64,000 nucleotides of DNA, from contig JADJPJ010000087.1 in the NCBI GenBank assembly GCA_016713325.1, positions 682,001 to 746,000 of the forward strand, read 5' to 3'. This stretch comes from Candidatus Flexifilum affinis (GTDB lineage Bacteria; Chloroflexota; Anaerolineae; Aggregatilineales; Phototrophicaceae). The notes under the pieces are model-generated. The model had not been told where the DNA came from. It saw only the letters and a list, made by a program, of their open reading frames with translations, and made no database searches. Positions 1 to 9,151 of this stretch are shown piece by piece (within the stretch, counting starts at the first letter, position 1; every line of letters starts with the position of its first letter). The position numbers were made by a program, and so were the translations under genes.

Positions 1-229
1 TGCGACAGGTCTATACAGGTTCGTGCGCCATCCCATCTACACGGCGGTTTTGGCGGGCGTATTGGGAACAGCACTGATGCATGGCAGCTGGGTCACTCTG
101 GCGCTGTTCATCGTGATCGCCGTTTTCTTCACGGTCAAGTCACGGTATGAAGAGGGGCTGCTCAAGCAGGTCTATCCGGGCTACGCGGCGTACATGCAGC
201 GAACAGGTCGTTTTCTTCCTCTAGTCTGA
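1..229 (+). CDS. Isoprenylcysteine carboxyl methyltransferase-family protein, C-terminal fragment
   Basis: This is the 3' end of a membrane methyltransferase; the start lies outside the window, and the frame is open from base 2. The visible 75 residues begin just before a YRFVRHPIYTA motif. The RHPxYT signature is typical of ICMT/PEMT-like integral-membrane methyltransferases (S-adenosylmethionine-dependent O- or N-methylation of isoprenoid or lipid substrates). Two hydrophobic helices follow, then an EEGLLKQVYPGYAAYMQRTGRFLP tail of the kind seen in this family (E-x2-L...YxxYMxRTxRFxP). It ends 12 bases before the acyl-CoA ligase and is probably co-transcribed with it. The substrate cannot be told from this part. 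Family assignment is fairly safe. Confidence 0.8.
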   Translation, partial: ATGLYRFVRHPIYTAVLAGVLGTALMHGSWVTLALFIVIAVFFTVKSRYEEGLLKQVYPGYAAYMQRTGRFLPLV

Positions 230-241
230 AAAGCACGAAAT

Positions 242-1786
242 ATGAGTGGTCACCAAAGATCTTTCTACGTCACCGACTGGCTCGACCGTCGCGCCAAACT
301 GACGCCGAAGCGCGTCGCGCTGGAGGATGTCGCAACCGGCCGGCACATCACCTACGAAGATTGGAACTGCGCCGCCAACCGTACGGCCAATCTGTTGCGC
401 CAGCTCGGCGTTCGCAGGGGCGACCGGGTCGCCGTGTACAGCAGCAACTGCATCGAGTACCTCGACGTATGGATGGCATGCGGCAAAACTGGCGCAATCC
501 TCCAGAACCTCAACTGGCGGCTGACAGTTACCGAACTCGAGCATCTGCTTGAGGATGCGTCGCCTCTCATCCTGATATACTCGCCCGAATACGCCGATCA
601 GGTCAATGAACTTCGCCCGCGCGTCACCGCAATTCGCCACTTTGTCGCGTTCGACTGCCCGGCGGACAGCGAAGACCTGCCCTTCTGGCAACGGGATGAA
701 CTGCCGGACACCCTCAACGAAAGTCCCGAACTCAACCCGGATGATCCGTGGGTGATTTGCTACACCGGCGGAACCACCGGACTGCCCAAGGGCGCCATCC
801 TCACGCATCGCAACATGACCTGGAACAGCGTCAATACGGTCATGAGCTGGGGCCTGGACGCCGACGATGTGGCCATCCTTAATGCGCCGCTTTTCCACAC
901 CGGCGGCCTGAATGTCTTCACGCTTCCGCTCATCCATGTCGGGGGCAAAAGCCTCGTATGCTCCGGGTTCGATGCCGGACAAGTGTTCGACCTCATTGAA
1001 ACGCGCGACGTGACTCTCTATTTCGGCGTTCCCACGATGTTTGTGGTGATGCAGCAGCATTTGAAGTGGGAGTCGGCCGACTTCTCGCGCATGAAGCTGA
1101 TTATCAGCGGCGGTGCCCCCTGCCCTCTGCCTGTCTTCGAGCGCTTCTGGGACAAGGGGGTAGATTTCAAGACGGGTTATGGGCTTACCGAAGCCGGCCC
1201 TAACACCTTCTGGTTGCCACCGGCCGATGTACGTCGGAAACCGGGTGCGGTCGGCTTCCCGTTGATGCATGTCGACGTGTGCGTGGTCGGACCCGATGGT
1301 CGCGAGTGCCCTCCCGGCCAGGCCGGCGAGCTGCTCATTCGTGGAGAACACGTTACGCCGGGGTACTGGAACAACCCGAAGGCCACCGCCGAGGCGATCC
1401 GCGATGGATGGCTTCACACGGGCGATCTGGCAAGCTGCGATGAGGAAGGCTACTATACCATCGTCGGCCGCCTCAAGGACATGATCATCAGCGGTGGGGA
1501 AAACATCTACCCGGCTGAAGTCGAAAGCGTCATGCACGCCCATCCCGCTGTTGCCGAGGCGGCTCTGATCGGCGTCGAGGATTCAAAATGGGGCGAAGTC
1601 GGACGGGCGGTCGTGGTCGTTCGCAGCGAAGCGCATCTTGAAGCTGGCGAGCTCATCGCCTTTATGCAGAGACGTCTGGCTCGGTTCAAGGTACCAAAAA
1701 CCGTGGTCTTTGTCGACGAGCTTCCGAAGACGGGTCCCGGAAAAATCGACAAGCGTCTGCTTGAGGAACTTTACGGAACACCGTAG
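242..1786 (+). CDS. AMP-forming acyl-CoA synthetase (fatty-acid/aromatic-acid CoA ligase family)
   Basis: 514 residues, the normal length for the adenylate-forming ANL superfamily. It would activate a carboxylic acid with ATP to an acyl-adenylate and then transfer it to coenzyme A. Visible motifs in order: P-loop YTGGTTGLPKG (about 174-184), TGYGLTEAGP (311-320), HTGDLA (392-397), the FACS-like GRLKDMIISGGENIYPAEVE (409-428), and the catalytic lysine in PKTGPGKIDK (K501). It therefore looks fully active. The closest general types are medium/long-chain fatty acyl-CoA ligases and benzoate/cinnamate-type ligases; the substrate is not readable from the sequence. It sits in a same-strand run with an alpha/beta hydrolase and a Liv-type importer, so the acid may be imported by that transporter (inference). 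Confidence 0.9.
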   Translation: MSGHQRSFYVTDWLDRRAKLTPKRVALEDVATGRHITYEDWNCAANRTANLLRQLGVRRGDRVAVYSSNCIEYLDVWMACGKTGAILQNLNWRLTVTELEHLLEDASPLILIYSPEYADQVNELRPRVTAIRHFVAFDCPADSEDLPFWQRDELPDTLNESPELNPDDPWVICYTGGTTGLPKGAILTHRNMTWNSVNTVMSWGLDADDVAILNAPLFHTGGLNVFTLPLIHVGGKSLVCSGFDAGQVFDLIETRDVTLYFGVPTMFVVMQQHLKWESADFSRMKLIISGGAPCPLPVFERFWDKGVDFKTGYGLTEAGPNTFWLPPADVRRKPGAVGFPLMHVDVCVVGPDGRECPPGQAGELLIRGEHVTPGYWNNPKATAEAIRDGWLHTGDLASCDEEGYYTIVGRLKDMIISGGENIYPAEVESVMHAHPAVAEAALIGVEDSKWGEVGRAVVVVRSEAHLEAGELIAFMQRRLARFKVPKTVVFVDELPKTGPGKIDKRLLEELYGTP

Positions 1787-1926
1787 GTCAGCAGGGGCAG
1801 CGCAGAAACGTCCAAAAAGGTGCCGGGATCTTCCTACACCTTGAACATTCAGGAACCTCTTGTGCATCGTAATATCGCACGAGTCATGTAAAGGTCTTTT
1901 TGGACTAGAGGGCTACTGGAGAGTCT

Positions 1927-2985
1927 ATGTCAATTCCAACACTGCCAGGCATCACTGCCAGGACCATCGCATCAGGCCGCATCACGACTCGCGTTCTCTT
2001 CAGCGGGCCGGAAGATGGGACGCCGGTGCTGTTCATCCACGGAAACCTGTCCAGCGCAACCTATTGGGAAGAAACCATGCTGGCGCTGCCGGCGAATTAC
2101 CGGGCAATCGCCTATGACCAGCGTGGTTACGGCGACGCCGAAGCAGGCAAGTTCATCGATGCCACCCGCGGCATGGGCGACCTGGCCGATGATGCGATTG
2201 CGCTTCTTGACGCACTCGGTCTCGACAAAGTTCACGTCTGCGGCCACTCGATGGGCGGGTCTGTCACCTGGCGCCTGCTGATGGACGCTCCACAGCGCTT
2301 CCTCACCGCGACGGTCGCTGCGCCAGGCTCACCGTACGGCTATGGGTCCTGTCACGGTCTAGACGGTGAAGCCAACTGGCCAGATTATGCGGGGTCGGGC
2401 GGCGGCATCATCAATCCAAACCTGCCGCCGCGCATTGCGGCCGGCGATCGCGGCATCGACAATCCCCAGTCGTCTCCGCGCATGGTGATGAACCTGTTCT
2501 ATTGGAAGCCACCATTCAAAGCAGCGCGAGAGGAAGAACTCCTCTCCTCGATGCTGTCCACACACATCAGCGACAAGCATTATCCGGGTGATTTCGTGCC
2601 CTCACAGAACTGGCCAGGCGTAGCGCCCGGCTCCTGGGGTGTCAACAATGCGCTCAGCCCGAAGTACGCAGGCGATGTGTCGCGTCTGTGGAGTGCTGAC
2701 CCGAAGCCGCCGATCCTATGGATACGCGGGGCCGACGACCAGATCATCAGCGACACGTCGCTGTTCGACATGGTCACCCTCGGTCTAATGGGTGCGGTCC
2801 CCGGCTTCCCCGGCACGGACAACCTCAAGCAGCAGCCGATGGTCAGCCAGACGCGAGCGGTTCTGGAACAGTACAAGGCCGCAGGTGGCGAGTATCAGGA
2901 AGTCACTTTCGGCAACTGCGGGCACACGCCCTTCATTGAGAAGTTCGACGAGTTCAACGCGCTGCTGCACCAGCACATTGGGTAA
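1927..2985 (+). CDS. Alpha/beta-fold hydrolase
   Basis: 352 residues, cytoplasmic, no signal peptide. The fold is shown by the oxyanion HGN motif (39-41), the nucleophile elbow GHSMGGS with Ser108, an acidic residue in RGADDQII (Asp270/271) and His333 in GNCGHTPFIE, giving a complete Ser-Asp-His triad. The cap region between about 140 and 250 is longer than in small esterases and rich in Gly, Pro and Asn. It could be an esterase, a C-C bond hydrolase or an epoxide/dehalogenase-type enzyme; I cannot tell which. The start is chosen at the ATG preceded by GGAGAG. It lies between the acyl-CoA ligase and the Liv binding protein on the same strand, which suggests a catabolic set. The fold is certain, the reaction unknown. 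Confidence 0.85.
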   Translation: MSIPTLPGITARTIASGRITTRVLFSGPEDGTPVLFIHGNLSSATYWEETMLALPANYRAIAYDQRGYGDAEAGKFIDATRGMGDLADDAIALLDALGLDKVHVCGHSMGGSVTWRLLMDAPQRFLTATVAAPGSPYGYGSCHGLDGEANWPDYAGSGGGIINPNLPPRIAAGDRGIDNPQSSPRMVMNLFYWKPPFKAAREEELLSSMLSTHISDKHYPGDFVPSQNWPGVAPGSWGVNNALSPKYAGDVSRLWSADPKPPILWIRGADDQIISDTSLFDMVTLGLMGAVPGFPGTDNLKQQPMVSQTRAVLEQYKAAGGEYQEVTFGNCGHTPFIEKFDEFNALLHQHIG

Positions 2986-3055
2986 TCCGGGGTCTTTGAC
3001 TCCGTTCGATTTACCAGTTTTCTATGTTTCGCTTTGCATAAGGGAGTACCTGTTT

Positions 3056-4333
3056 ATGTCGAAGAAGCTCATTTTGCTCGTCCTGGCAGCCCTGATGCTC
3101 TTTGGCGCTGTGTCGGCGAGCGCACAGGATGTGCTCAAGATCGGTATCCTAACCGACCTGTCCACCGGGCTGGCCACTTATGGCGTCGAACTCGTAAACG
3201 GCTTCCAGCTCGGTCTGGTCTACGCCGCCGGTCTCGATCCGGCGGACTATGACAGTATCGAAGAAGCGATTGCCGCCGTGACCATTGGCGGACGCCCCGT
3301 TGAAATTCTGATCCGTGACACGGCGAGCGATGCCGAGACGGGCGCAAGCCAGGCGCGCGAGTTGATCGAACAGGAAGGCGTCGAGATTCTGGTGGGTGCG
3401 CCCTCCTCGGGCGTGACCGTCGGTCTGCAGCAGGTGGCGCTGGATTACGGCACCATCCTGTTCGCCGCGCCTGGCGCTTCGCCGACTATCACCGGCGCGA
3501 ACTTCAACGTCAATACGTTCCGCGTCTGCCGCAACACGTTCCAGGATTTCGCAGCCTTCGCCAACTATGCCACCGAGAATCTCGGCAATGAGTTCGTCAT
3601 CCTGGCCGCCGATTATGACTTTGGACGTTCGTCGGCTGATGCTGCCGTGGCCACCTACAGCGCTGCCGGCATCACCTTCCCGGTGGGCACCATCTACGCG
3701 CCCCTGGAGACAACCGATTTCACGCAGTACATTCAGCAGATCCTGGACAGCGGGGCCGACGTGCTGGTTCCGATCTGGGCGGGCGACACGGCCATTCCGC
3801 TCTACCAGCAGTTGGACGAACTCGGCGTTCGCGAACAGATGACTGTCCTCGGCGCCTTCAACTCCAACGACATTGTCAAGCTGGCGGCCACTCCGTCCAA
3901 TCTCGGCGATATCTCCTGGATCGTCTACCACTATTCGCTGCCTCAGAACGAGATCAACGACTGGCTGGTCGAGAAGCACATTGCTGTCTACGACGATGTG
4001 CCCGATCTGTTCACCGAGTGCGCTTTCGCGACCGCCCAGGCGCTGTCAGCCGCCGTCGAAGCGACTGCTGGCGACACACTTCCGGAAGCCCTGATCCCGC
4101 AGCTTGAAGGCTTGACCTTCAGCGGCCCCAAGGGTGAGTATGCTATTCGTCCTGGCGATCATCAGGTCCTGGTGCCGATGTACATCGTGCAGCTTGAAAA
4201 TCTCGATGACCCCGACTTCAAGTTCTACACCCTTCTGCAAGAGGCAGATGCAGTGACCATCGCGCCGCCCTGCCTGGCGCCGGAAGACCGCTGCGCGATG
4301 AACGAAGAGTTCATGGCGTCCATGGGCTCGTAG
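3056..4333 (+). CDS. Liv-type ABC transporter substrate-binding protein (system 1)
   Basis: 425 residues from the ATG at 3056, which has GGGAG 12 bases upstream and starts a clear signal peptide (positively charged SKK, hydrophobic core, probable cleavage after ASA near residue 23). The reading frame extends further upstream, but that part overlaps the previous gene and is not protein-like. The mature part begins VLKIGILTDLSTGLATYG, typical of periplasmic-binding-fold proteins of the leucine/branched-chain amino acid family. There is no lipobox cysteine. The four genes downstream supply both ATPases and both permeases, so this is the receptor of a complete importer. The ligand is uncertain: this family also binds urea, amides, and aromatic or aliphatic carboxylates, and the neighbouring acyl-CoA ligase favours a carboxylate (inference). 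Confidence 0.88.
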   Translation: MSKKLILLVLAALMLFGAVSASAQDVLKIGILTDLSTGLATYGVELVNGFQLGLVYAAGLDPADYDSIEEAIAAVTIGGRPVEILIRDTASDAETGASQARELIEQEGVEILVGAPSSGVTVGLQQVALDYGTILFAAPGASPTITGANFNVNTFRVCRNTFQDFAAFANYATENLGNEFVILAADYDFGRSSADAAVATYSAAGITFPVGTIYAPLETTDFTQYIQQILDSGADVLVPIWAGDTAIPLYQQLDELGVREQMTVLGAFNSNDIVKLAATPSNLGDISWIVYHYSLPQNEINDWLVEKHIAVYDDVPDLFTECAFATAQALSAAVEATAGDTLPEALIPQLEGLTFSGPKGEYAIRPGDHQVLVPMYIVQLENLDDPDFKFYTLLQEADAVTIAPPCLAPEDRCAMNEEFMASMGS

Positions 4334-4366
4334 TCCTTCGGCAACTTTCCTCGTCACTTACGAACG

Positions 4367-4396
4367 TTGGGGCGCCGGCAGCAGATGGCGCCCCAA
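4367..4396 (+). promoter_or_regulatory. Intercistronic hairpin after the binding-protein gene
   Basis: A perfect 10-bp inverted repeat, TTGGGGCGCC (4367-4376) and GGCGCCCCAA (4387-4396), with a 10-base loop and no T-run. It lies between the binding-protein and ATPase genes. In binding-protein transporter operons such hairpins commonly protect the upstream mRNA and reduce downstream expression, so that the receptor is made in excess. That role is inferred from position. Confidence 0.6.
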
Positions 4397-4422
4397 TGCA
4401 ATGATGCGGTCACCAGGACACT

Positions 4423-5223
4423 ATGCAAGAGACGGTTCTTCTCGAAACACAGCACTTACGAAAAGCATTTGGCGGACTGGTCGCGGTTGACGACGTCAAT
4501 GTCGCCGTGAGACAGGGGTCAATGCATTCGATCATCGGTCCCAACGGCGCCGGCAAGACGACATTCTTCAACCTGCTCACGGGCAATCACTTCCCCACGA
4601 GTGGCACGATTCTGTTCAAGGGCGCCGATATCACCAGGCTGCCTCTGCACCGGCGTGCCCACCTGGGCATTGGACGGTCATTCCAGATCACCAACATCTT
4701 CTCCAACCTCTCTGTGCTGGAAAATGTGCGCCTGGCAGCTCAGGCGCTGGGTAAAGACAACTACCGGCTGTTCCGCCGTGCCGATTCCCTCGCGAAGTAC
4801 GTCGAGCGTGCCCATGCGGTCATCGACCTGGTTGGCTTGACCAAGGAAACGATGCTTCCCGCCACAGTGCTCCCCCATGGCGCCAAACGCAAGCTGGAAC
4901 TCGCCATCCTGCTCGCCGCCGATCCTGAGCTCCTGCTCCTTGACGAACCGACGGCGGGCATGGCCTCCGAGCAGGTGCCGGAGCTGATTCAGACGATCGA
5001 CAGAATTCGTCGGATAGCCGGCAAAACGATTGTCATGGTCGAACACAACATGAGCGTCGTCATGGGAATTTCGGATCGCATCACAGTCATGAACCAGGGC
5101 AAGCTCCTGGCCGAAGGAACACCCACCGAGATCGCCGCCAACAAGACTGTTCAGAGCGTCTATCTCGGCGAGTTGTACGGCGATCTGAACGAGGCCGCCT
5201 CGGGGGGACATCATGGCGAGTGA
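4423..5223 (+). CDS. livG: Liv-type ABC transporter ATP-binding protein LivG (system 1)
   Basis: 266 residues. Walker A is GPNGAGKTT (39-47), Walker B LLLLDEPTAGM (about 170-180) and the switch histidine is H208 in VEHNM. The ABC signature is degenerate, LPHGAKRKLE (150-159) in place of the usual LSxGQxRxLE; the Gly is kept. The C-terminal TEIAANKTVQSVYLGE segment is the LivG-type tail. It powers import together with LivF and the two permeases. Its end overlaps the start of livF by 11 bases, showing tight translational coupling. Confidence 0.92.
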   Translation: MQETVLLETQHLRKAFGGLVAVDDVNVAVRQGSMHSIIGPNGAGKTTFFNLLTGNHFPTSGTILFKGADITRLPLHRRAHLGIGRSFQITNIFSNLSVLENVRLAAQALGKDNYRLFRRADSLAKYVERAHAVIDLVGLTKETMLPATVLPHGAKRKLELAILLAADPELLLLDEPTAGMASEQVPELIQTIDRIRRIAGKTIVMVEHNMSVVMGISDRITVMNQGKLLAEGTPTEIAANKTVQSVYLGELYGDLNEAASGGHHGE

Positions 5224-5923
5224 TACGATCCTCGAAGTACGAAACATTCACACGTTCATCGGCCAGTTCCATATTTTGGAAGGCGTCAACGTCAGTCTGC
5301 CGACCGGCAGCATCGGTGTCCTGCTGGGTCGCAATGGCGCCGGCAAGACTACGACGCTGCGCTCGATTATGGGCATCACGCCGCCCCGCAGCGGTGAGAT
5401 CCTCTTCAATGGCAAACGCCTCAATGGACTGCGTTCGCATACCATCGCCCGCCTCGGCATCGGCTATGTACCCGAACATCGCGCCATCTTCAAGGCGCTG
5501 TCCGTGCGGGAAAACCTGATCATCGCCGAGCGGCGGGGCGGCGACTTCGAACGCAAGGAAACGCTCATCTTCGAATTGTTCCCGGATCTCAAGCGCCTCA
5601 TCCACCTCCCTGGAGGTAACTTGTCTGGCGGACAGCAGCAGATGCTGGCGATTGCCCGTGCCCTCGTCCCTGACAATCGCCTGCTCCTGATCGACGAACC
5701 CTCTGAAGGGCTGGCGCCGGTCATCATCGAGCAGTTGATGCACGCCATCCGCCAGCTCTCTCAGCAGACGACGGTCCTACTGGTCGAGCAAAATTTCCGT
5801 ATGGCCAGCCAGCTTGCCGACCGTTATACGATCATCGAAGAGGGTCAGAGTCCCGCGTATGGGATGATGAGCGACCTGGTCAAAGATCGTGCGCTGGTTC
5901 AGCGCTACTTAGGTGTGGCATGA
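5213..5923 (+). CDS. livF: Liv-type ABC transporter ATP-binding protein LivF (system 1)
   Basis: 236 residues, the usual LivF length. Walker A GRNGAGKTTT (39-48), signature NLSGGQQQ (136-143), Walker B LLLIDEPSEGLAP (157-169) and H-loop region VEQNF, where Gln replaces His as is normal for LivF. All nucleotide-binding elements are present. It overlaps livG by 11 bases upstream and livH by 4 bases downstream (ATGA), so the ATPases and permeases are translated as one unit. Confidence 0.93.
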   Translation: MASDTILEVRNIHTFIGQFHILEGVNVSLPTGSIGVLLGRNGAGKTTTLRSIMGITPPRSGEILFNGKRLNGLRSHTIARLGIGYVPEHRAIFKALSVRENLIIAERRGGDFERKETLIFELFPDLKRLIHLPGGNLSGGQQQMLAIARALVPDNRLLLIDEPSEGLAPVIIEQLMHAIRQLSQQTTVLLVEQNFRMASQLADRYTIIEEGQSPAYGMMSDLVKDRALVQRYLGVA

Positions 5924-6906
5924 AACCGAACATCGTCGTTTCTCTCGTGCTCATGGTTGTCGTCATCGGCTTCGGGTACATCATCGCACCCAGTTCTGGC
6001 AGTTTCGGCATCACCATCATGTCAGGGCTCTTCCAGGGCATGCTGCTCTTTCTGGTCGCCGCAGGTCTGTCGATCATTTTCGGCCTGATGGACGTGCTCA
6101 ACTTCGCCCAGGGTGCCTACTTCATGGTCGGAGCCTACGTCAGTTACTCGGTCCATCACAGCCCAGATCTGATCGTGAGCATCCCCGATCCCAATGTGCG
6201 CTTCTTCCTGGCCGTCGTCTCGGCGGTCGTCGTCGGCGCACTGCTTGGTGCGTTCCTGGAACGGGTTCTGCTGCGCCCGCTCTACTCCCGTCCCATCTTC
6301 CAGATTGTCCTCACCTTCGGCGTCGCTATCGTTATGACTGAGGCCGTGAAGTGGGTGTGGAACACAACCCCATACAGTTGGACGGAACTGTTCGCCTTGC
6401 GCGACCAGAACTTCGAGCTGTTCGGCCAGAGCATTGGCGTCTACCGGCTGGTGGTCATAGGCATCGGTTTCGCGCTGATTGTGATCATCGGCCTGCTCCT
6501 CCAGCGCACACGAATTGGCATTATCATTCGCGCCGGGGTCGAAGACCGCGAGATGGTCGAGGCCCTGGGCATCAATGTGCGCATGGTCTTCACGCTGGTG
6601 TTCACGATCGGCTGCGCAGTGGCCTCGTTCGGCGGCGCGATTGCCGCACCCTTCCTCGGCGCCTCGATCGGCCTGGCTAATCTCTTCCTGCTTTCAGCGA
6701 TCGCGGTGGTCGTCCTCGGCGGCATGGGTTCCTACATTGGCACCGCCATTGGGAGTATCCTGCTGGGCCTTGCGGTCGCGGTCATGCAGGTGTTCGCCGG
6801 TTCGCCGGCCATCGGCATGCCGGTGCTGGCGAGTATGACGCCGATGATCCTGATGATTCTGGTGCTGCTGCTGCGCCCCGGCGGCTTGTTCGGTAAGGGT
6901 CGGTGA
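5920..6906 (+). CDS. livH: Liv-type ABC transporter permease LivH (system 1)
   Basis: 328 residues with about eight hydrophobic helices. It contains the family motifs GLSIIFGLMDVLNFAQGAYFM near residue 48-68 and the cytoplasmic EAA-like segment RAGVEDREMVEALGINV (about 205-221), which docks on the ATPase. It forms half of the membrane channel and pairs with the downstream LivM. The ATG overlaps the livF stop by four bases. Compared with the LivH of system 2 in this window, it has the ordinary size and no large extracytoplasmic insertion. Confidence 0.92.
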   Translation: MKPNIVVSLVLMVVVIGFGYIIAPSSGSFGITIMSGLFQGMLLFLVAAGLSIIFGLMDVLNFAQGAYFMVGAYVSYSVHHSPDLIVSIPDPNVRFFLAVVSAVVVGALLGAFLERVLLRPLYSRPIFQIVLTFGVAIVMTEAVKWVWNTTPYSWTELFALRDQNFELFGQSIGVYRLVVIGIGFALIVIIGLLLQRTRIGIIIRAGVEDREMVEALGINVRMVFTLVFTIGCAVASFGGAIAAPFLGASIGLANLFLLSAIAVVVLGGMGSYIGTAIGSILLGLAVAVMQVFAGSPAIGMPVLASMTPMILMILVLLLRPGGLFGKGR

Positions 6907-6910
6907 ACCG

Positions 6911-7951
6911 ATGCTTCGTCGCACACTCAGTTCCAACTGGTTCTACATCGTCCTGGCGCTGCTGCTGATCGTCCTCCCCCATGCCATCGGCTGGATCACG
7001 GGAGACAGTCCCTTCGGCGTGCGCGGCCGTCCGGTCGGCCAGTCGATCTATTGGCAGGGCATTCTGATCGAGGTCTTCATCCTGGCCGTGCTGGCCATGA
7101 GCTACAACCTAATATTCGGCTTCACCGGGGTGATCTCCTTCGGTCACGCGCTGTTCTTTGGCATCGGCGGCTATATTCTCGGCTGGGTCCTCCAATACAC
7201 CGACCTGACCACCGAAGGAGGTCTGCTGCTTGGCGTCGTGCTGACGCTGGTGGTCAGCACCGCACTGGGGTTGGGGATCGGCCTGGTAACGCTACGGCTT
7301 CGCGGCGTCTATTTCACCATGTTCACGCTGGCCATTGCGGAAATGGGCTATGTGTATTTCAGTCGTCTGGCCGTGACGCGCGCGGAAGACGGCTATTCCC
7401 TGACCGAGCTGCCAGAGTGGATCGATCCGACCCGCAGTCGCCTGGTGTTCTACTACATCGCCCTGGCCCTGGTGGTCGCCACCTTCCTGTTCATCCGCCG
7501 GCTGATGTTCTCCCCCACCGGCGCGGTGCTCCTCGCCATTCGAGAAAACGAGGAACGCGCCAAGACGATCGGCTTCGACACTCTGCGCTTCAAGCTCATT
7601 GCCATCACGCTTGCCGGCGTCATCGCGTCCCTGGCGGGTCTGCTTCAGGTCATTCTGAACAAGAAGGTTGGCCCGGAGCTCCTGAATGTCACTTATACCA
7701 TCGATCCGCTGCTCATGCCGATCATCGGCGGCACCGGGACATTCACCGGTCCAATCATCGGCGCGGCCGGGCTGCATCTGGGCGATCGTCTGCTGCGCGA
7801 TCTGGTCATCGAGGTCGGCAGCGTCACCATCGACATTGGCGCCAACTGGACGCTGATCCTTGGCATGATCTTCATCCTGGTCGTGCTGGTTTTCCCGTAC
7901 GGCATCGTCGGTACGTTCAAGCGCTGGCGCACTCCGCGCAGTTCCGCTTAG
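6911..7951 (+). CDS. livM: Liv-type ABC transporter permease LivM (system 1)
   Basis: 346 residues, polytopic. It shows the LivM hallmark LAMSYNLIFGFTGVISFGHALFFGIGGY region (about 59-86) and the ATPase-contact loop LLAIRENEERAKTIGFDT (about 201-218). It is the second membrane subunit of importer 1 and starts four bases after the livH stop. The last residues are basic and polar, as expected for a cytoplasmic C-terminus. No clear rho-independent terminator follows; only a weak 6-bp inverted repeat (CTGAGC/GCTCAG, 7985-8010) is visible. Confidence 0.92.
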   Translation: MLRRTLSSNWFYIVLALLLIVLPHAIGWITGDSPFGVRGRPVGQSIYWQGILIEVFILAVLAMSYNLIFGFTGVISFGHALFFGIGGYILGWVLQYTDLTTEGGLLLGVVLTLVVSTALGLGIGLVTLRLRGVYFTMFTLAIAEMGYVYFSRLAVTRAEDGYSLTELPEWIDPTRSRLVFYYIALALVVATFLFIRRLMFSPTGAVLLAIRENEERAKTIGFDTLRFKLIAITLAGVIASLAGLLQVILNKKVGPELLNVTYTIDPLLMPIIGGTGTFTGPIIGAAGLHLGDRLLRDLVIEVGSVTIDIGANWTLILGMIFILVVLVFPYGIVGTFKRWRTPRSSA

Positions 7952-8107
7952 CGTCGTTGCACATCAACAGACAGTTCCGGAGTACTGAGCGGCATCTTCC
8001 TCATGCTCAGCCCTCCCGCTCTTCTGCCATCACGATTCGCTGACTGGTGCCCAGGCGCGTTACATTCTTCGGCATGATTGTTGCGCTTCATCCGAAGGAT
8101 GCATGCC

Positions 8108-9082
8108 ATGCCGTTCTTTGATATGCCCCTGCACGACCTCCAGGCCTATCGCCCGACGCGTGAGGAAATGCCCGATTTCGACGAATTCTGGGCCGCGACG
8201 CTGGCCTATACGCGCGGCAGCGAACTCAATGCCCGCTTTGAACCCATAGACCAGGGCTCGAAAGTCTTCAAGACCTACGACGTCACGTTCAATGGCTACG
8301 GCGGACAATCGGTCAAAGGCTGGTTCATCATCCCGACGCAGGCCGATGGGCTGGTGCCTTGTGTAGTCCAGTATCAGGGCTATGGCGGCGGCCGCGGTTT
8401 CGCTTTTGATTATTTCCAGTGGCCGGCCTGCGGCTATGCCACGCTCATGATGGACACGCGCGGTCAGGGCAGCGCCTGGTCGCCCGGACATACCGCCGAT
8501 TTGCCGACCGACGGAGCCAACCCCTTCTACCCAGGGTTCATGACCCAGGGTATTCTCGACAAGACAACCTACTACTACCGCCGCGTCTTCGCCGACGCCG
8601 TGCGCGCCGTCGAGGCCGCTTCGGCACATCCCCAGGTCGACTCCGGCAAGATCGCAATTACGGGCGGGAGCCAGGGCGGCGGGATCACGCTGGCGGTCGC
8701 CGGCCTGTTGCGCGACCAGGTTGCGGCGGCGCTCCCTGATGTGCCATTCCTCTGCCACTACCGCCGGGCGACGACCATCATCGACACCGCCCCCTACAAT
8801 GAGATCGCGCGATATCTCAAGATCCATCGCGACAAGGTCGATACCGCCTTCACCACGCTAAGTTATTTCGACGGCCTGAACTTCGCGGCGCGAGCGGGCG
8901 CACCTTCGATCTTCTCCGTTGGCCTGATGGACGACATCTGCCCACCATCGACAGTCTACGCCGCTTACAACCACTACGCTGGCGACAAGCAGATCGAGAT
9001 CTATCCCTTCAACAATCACGAAGGCGGCCAGAGCTTCCACCACTTGCAGAAGGTCCGCTTCCTGGAACGACTCTGGGGGTAA
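8108..9082 (+). CDS. Acetyl xylan esterase / cephalosporin-C deacetylase family hydrolase
   Basis: 324 residues from the ATG at 8108, chosen because GAAGGA lies 9 bases upstream; in-frame TTG (8078) and ATG (8099) codons further up are less likely. The sequence MPFFDMPLHDLQAYRPT at the N-terminus, the nucleophile motif GGSQGGG, the Asp in GLMDDICPP and the His in FNNHEGG match carbohydrate esterase family 7 (AXE1). Such enzymes remove acetyl groups from xylo-oligosaccharides and small acetyl esters. No signal peptide is seen, so it would act on imported acetylated oligosaccharides in the cytoplasm. It follows importer 1 at 156 bases and may have its own promoter. Confidence 0.88.
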   Translation: MPFFDMPLHDLQAYRPTREEMPDFDEFWAATLAYTRGSELNARFEPIDQGSKVFKTYDVTFNGYGGQSVKGWFIIPTQADGLVPCVVQYQGYGGGRGFAFDYFQWPACGYATLMMDTRGQGSAWSPGHTADLPTDGANPFYPGFMTQGILDKTTYYYRRVFADAVRAVEAASAHPQVDSGKIAITGGSQGGGITLAVAGLLRDQVAAALPDVPFLCHYRRATTIIDTAPYNEIARYLKIHRDKVDTAFTTLSYFDGLNFAARAGAPSIFSVGLMDDICPPSTVYAAYNHYAGDKQIEIYPFNNHEGGQSFHHLQKVRFLERLWG

Positions 9083-9151
9083 CGCTCTCGCGTTTTGGCG
9101 GCGTTATCGCTATGATGGACAGCACCAATTCAGCTTGTCCGGGACAACATC

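Noticed and set aside
221..1543. A 440-codon open frame on the minus strand opposite the acyl-CoA ligase
   Set aside because: It is antisense to a fully motif-bearing ligase, has no recognisable domain and arises from GC-rich codon bias.
2792..3055. Upstream extension of the first Liv binding protein
   Set aside because: It overlaps the hydrolase gene in another frame and precedes a clear signal peptide with its own ribosome binding site.
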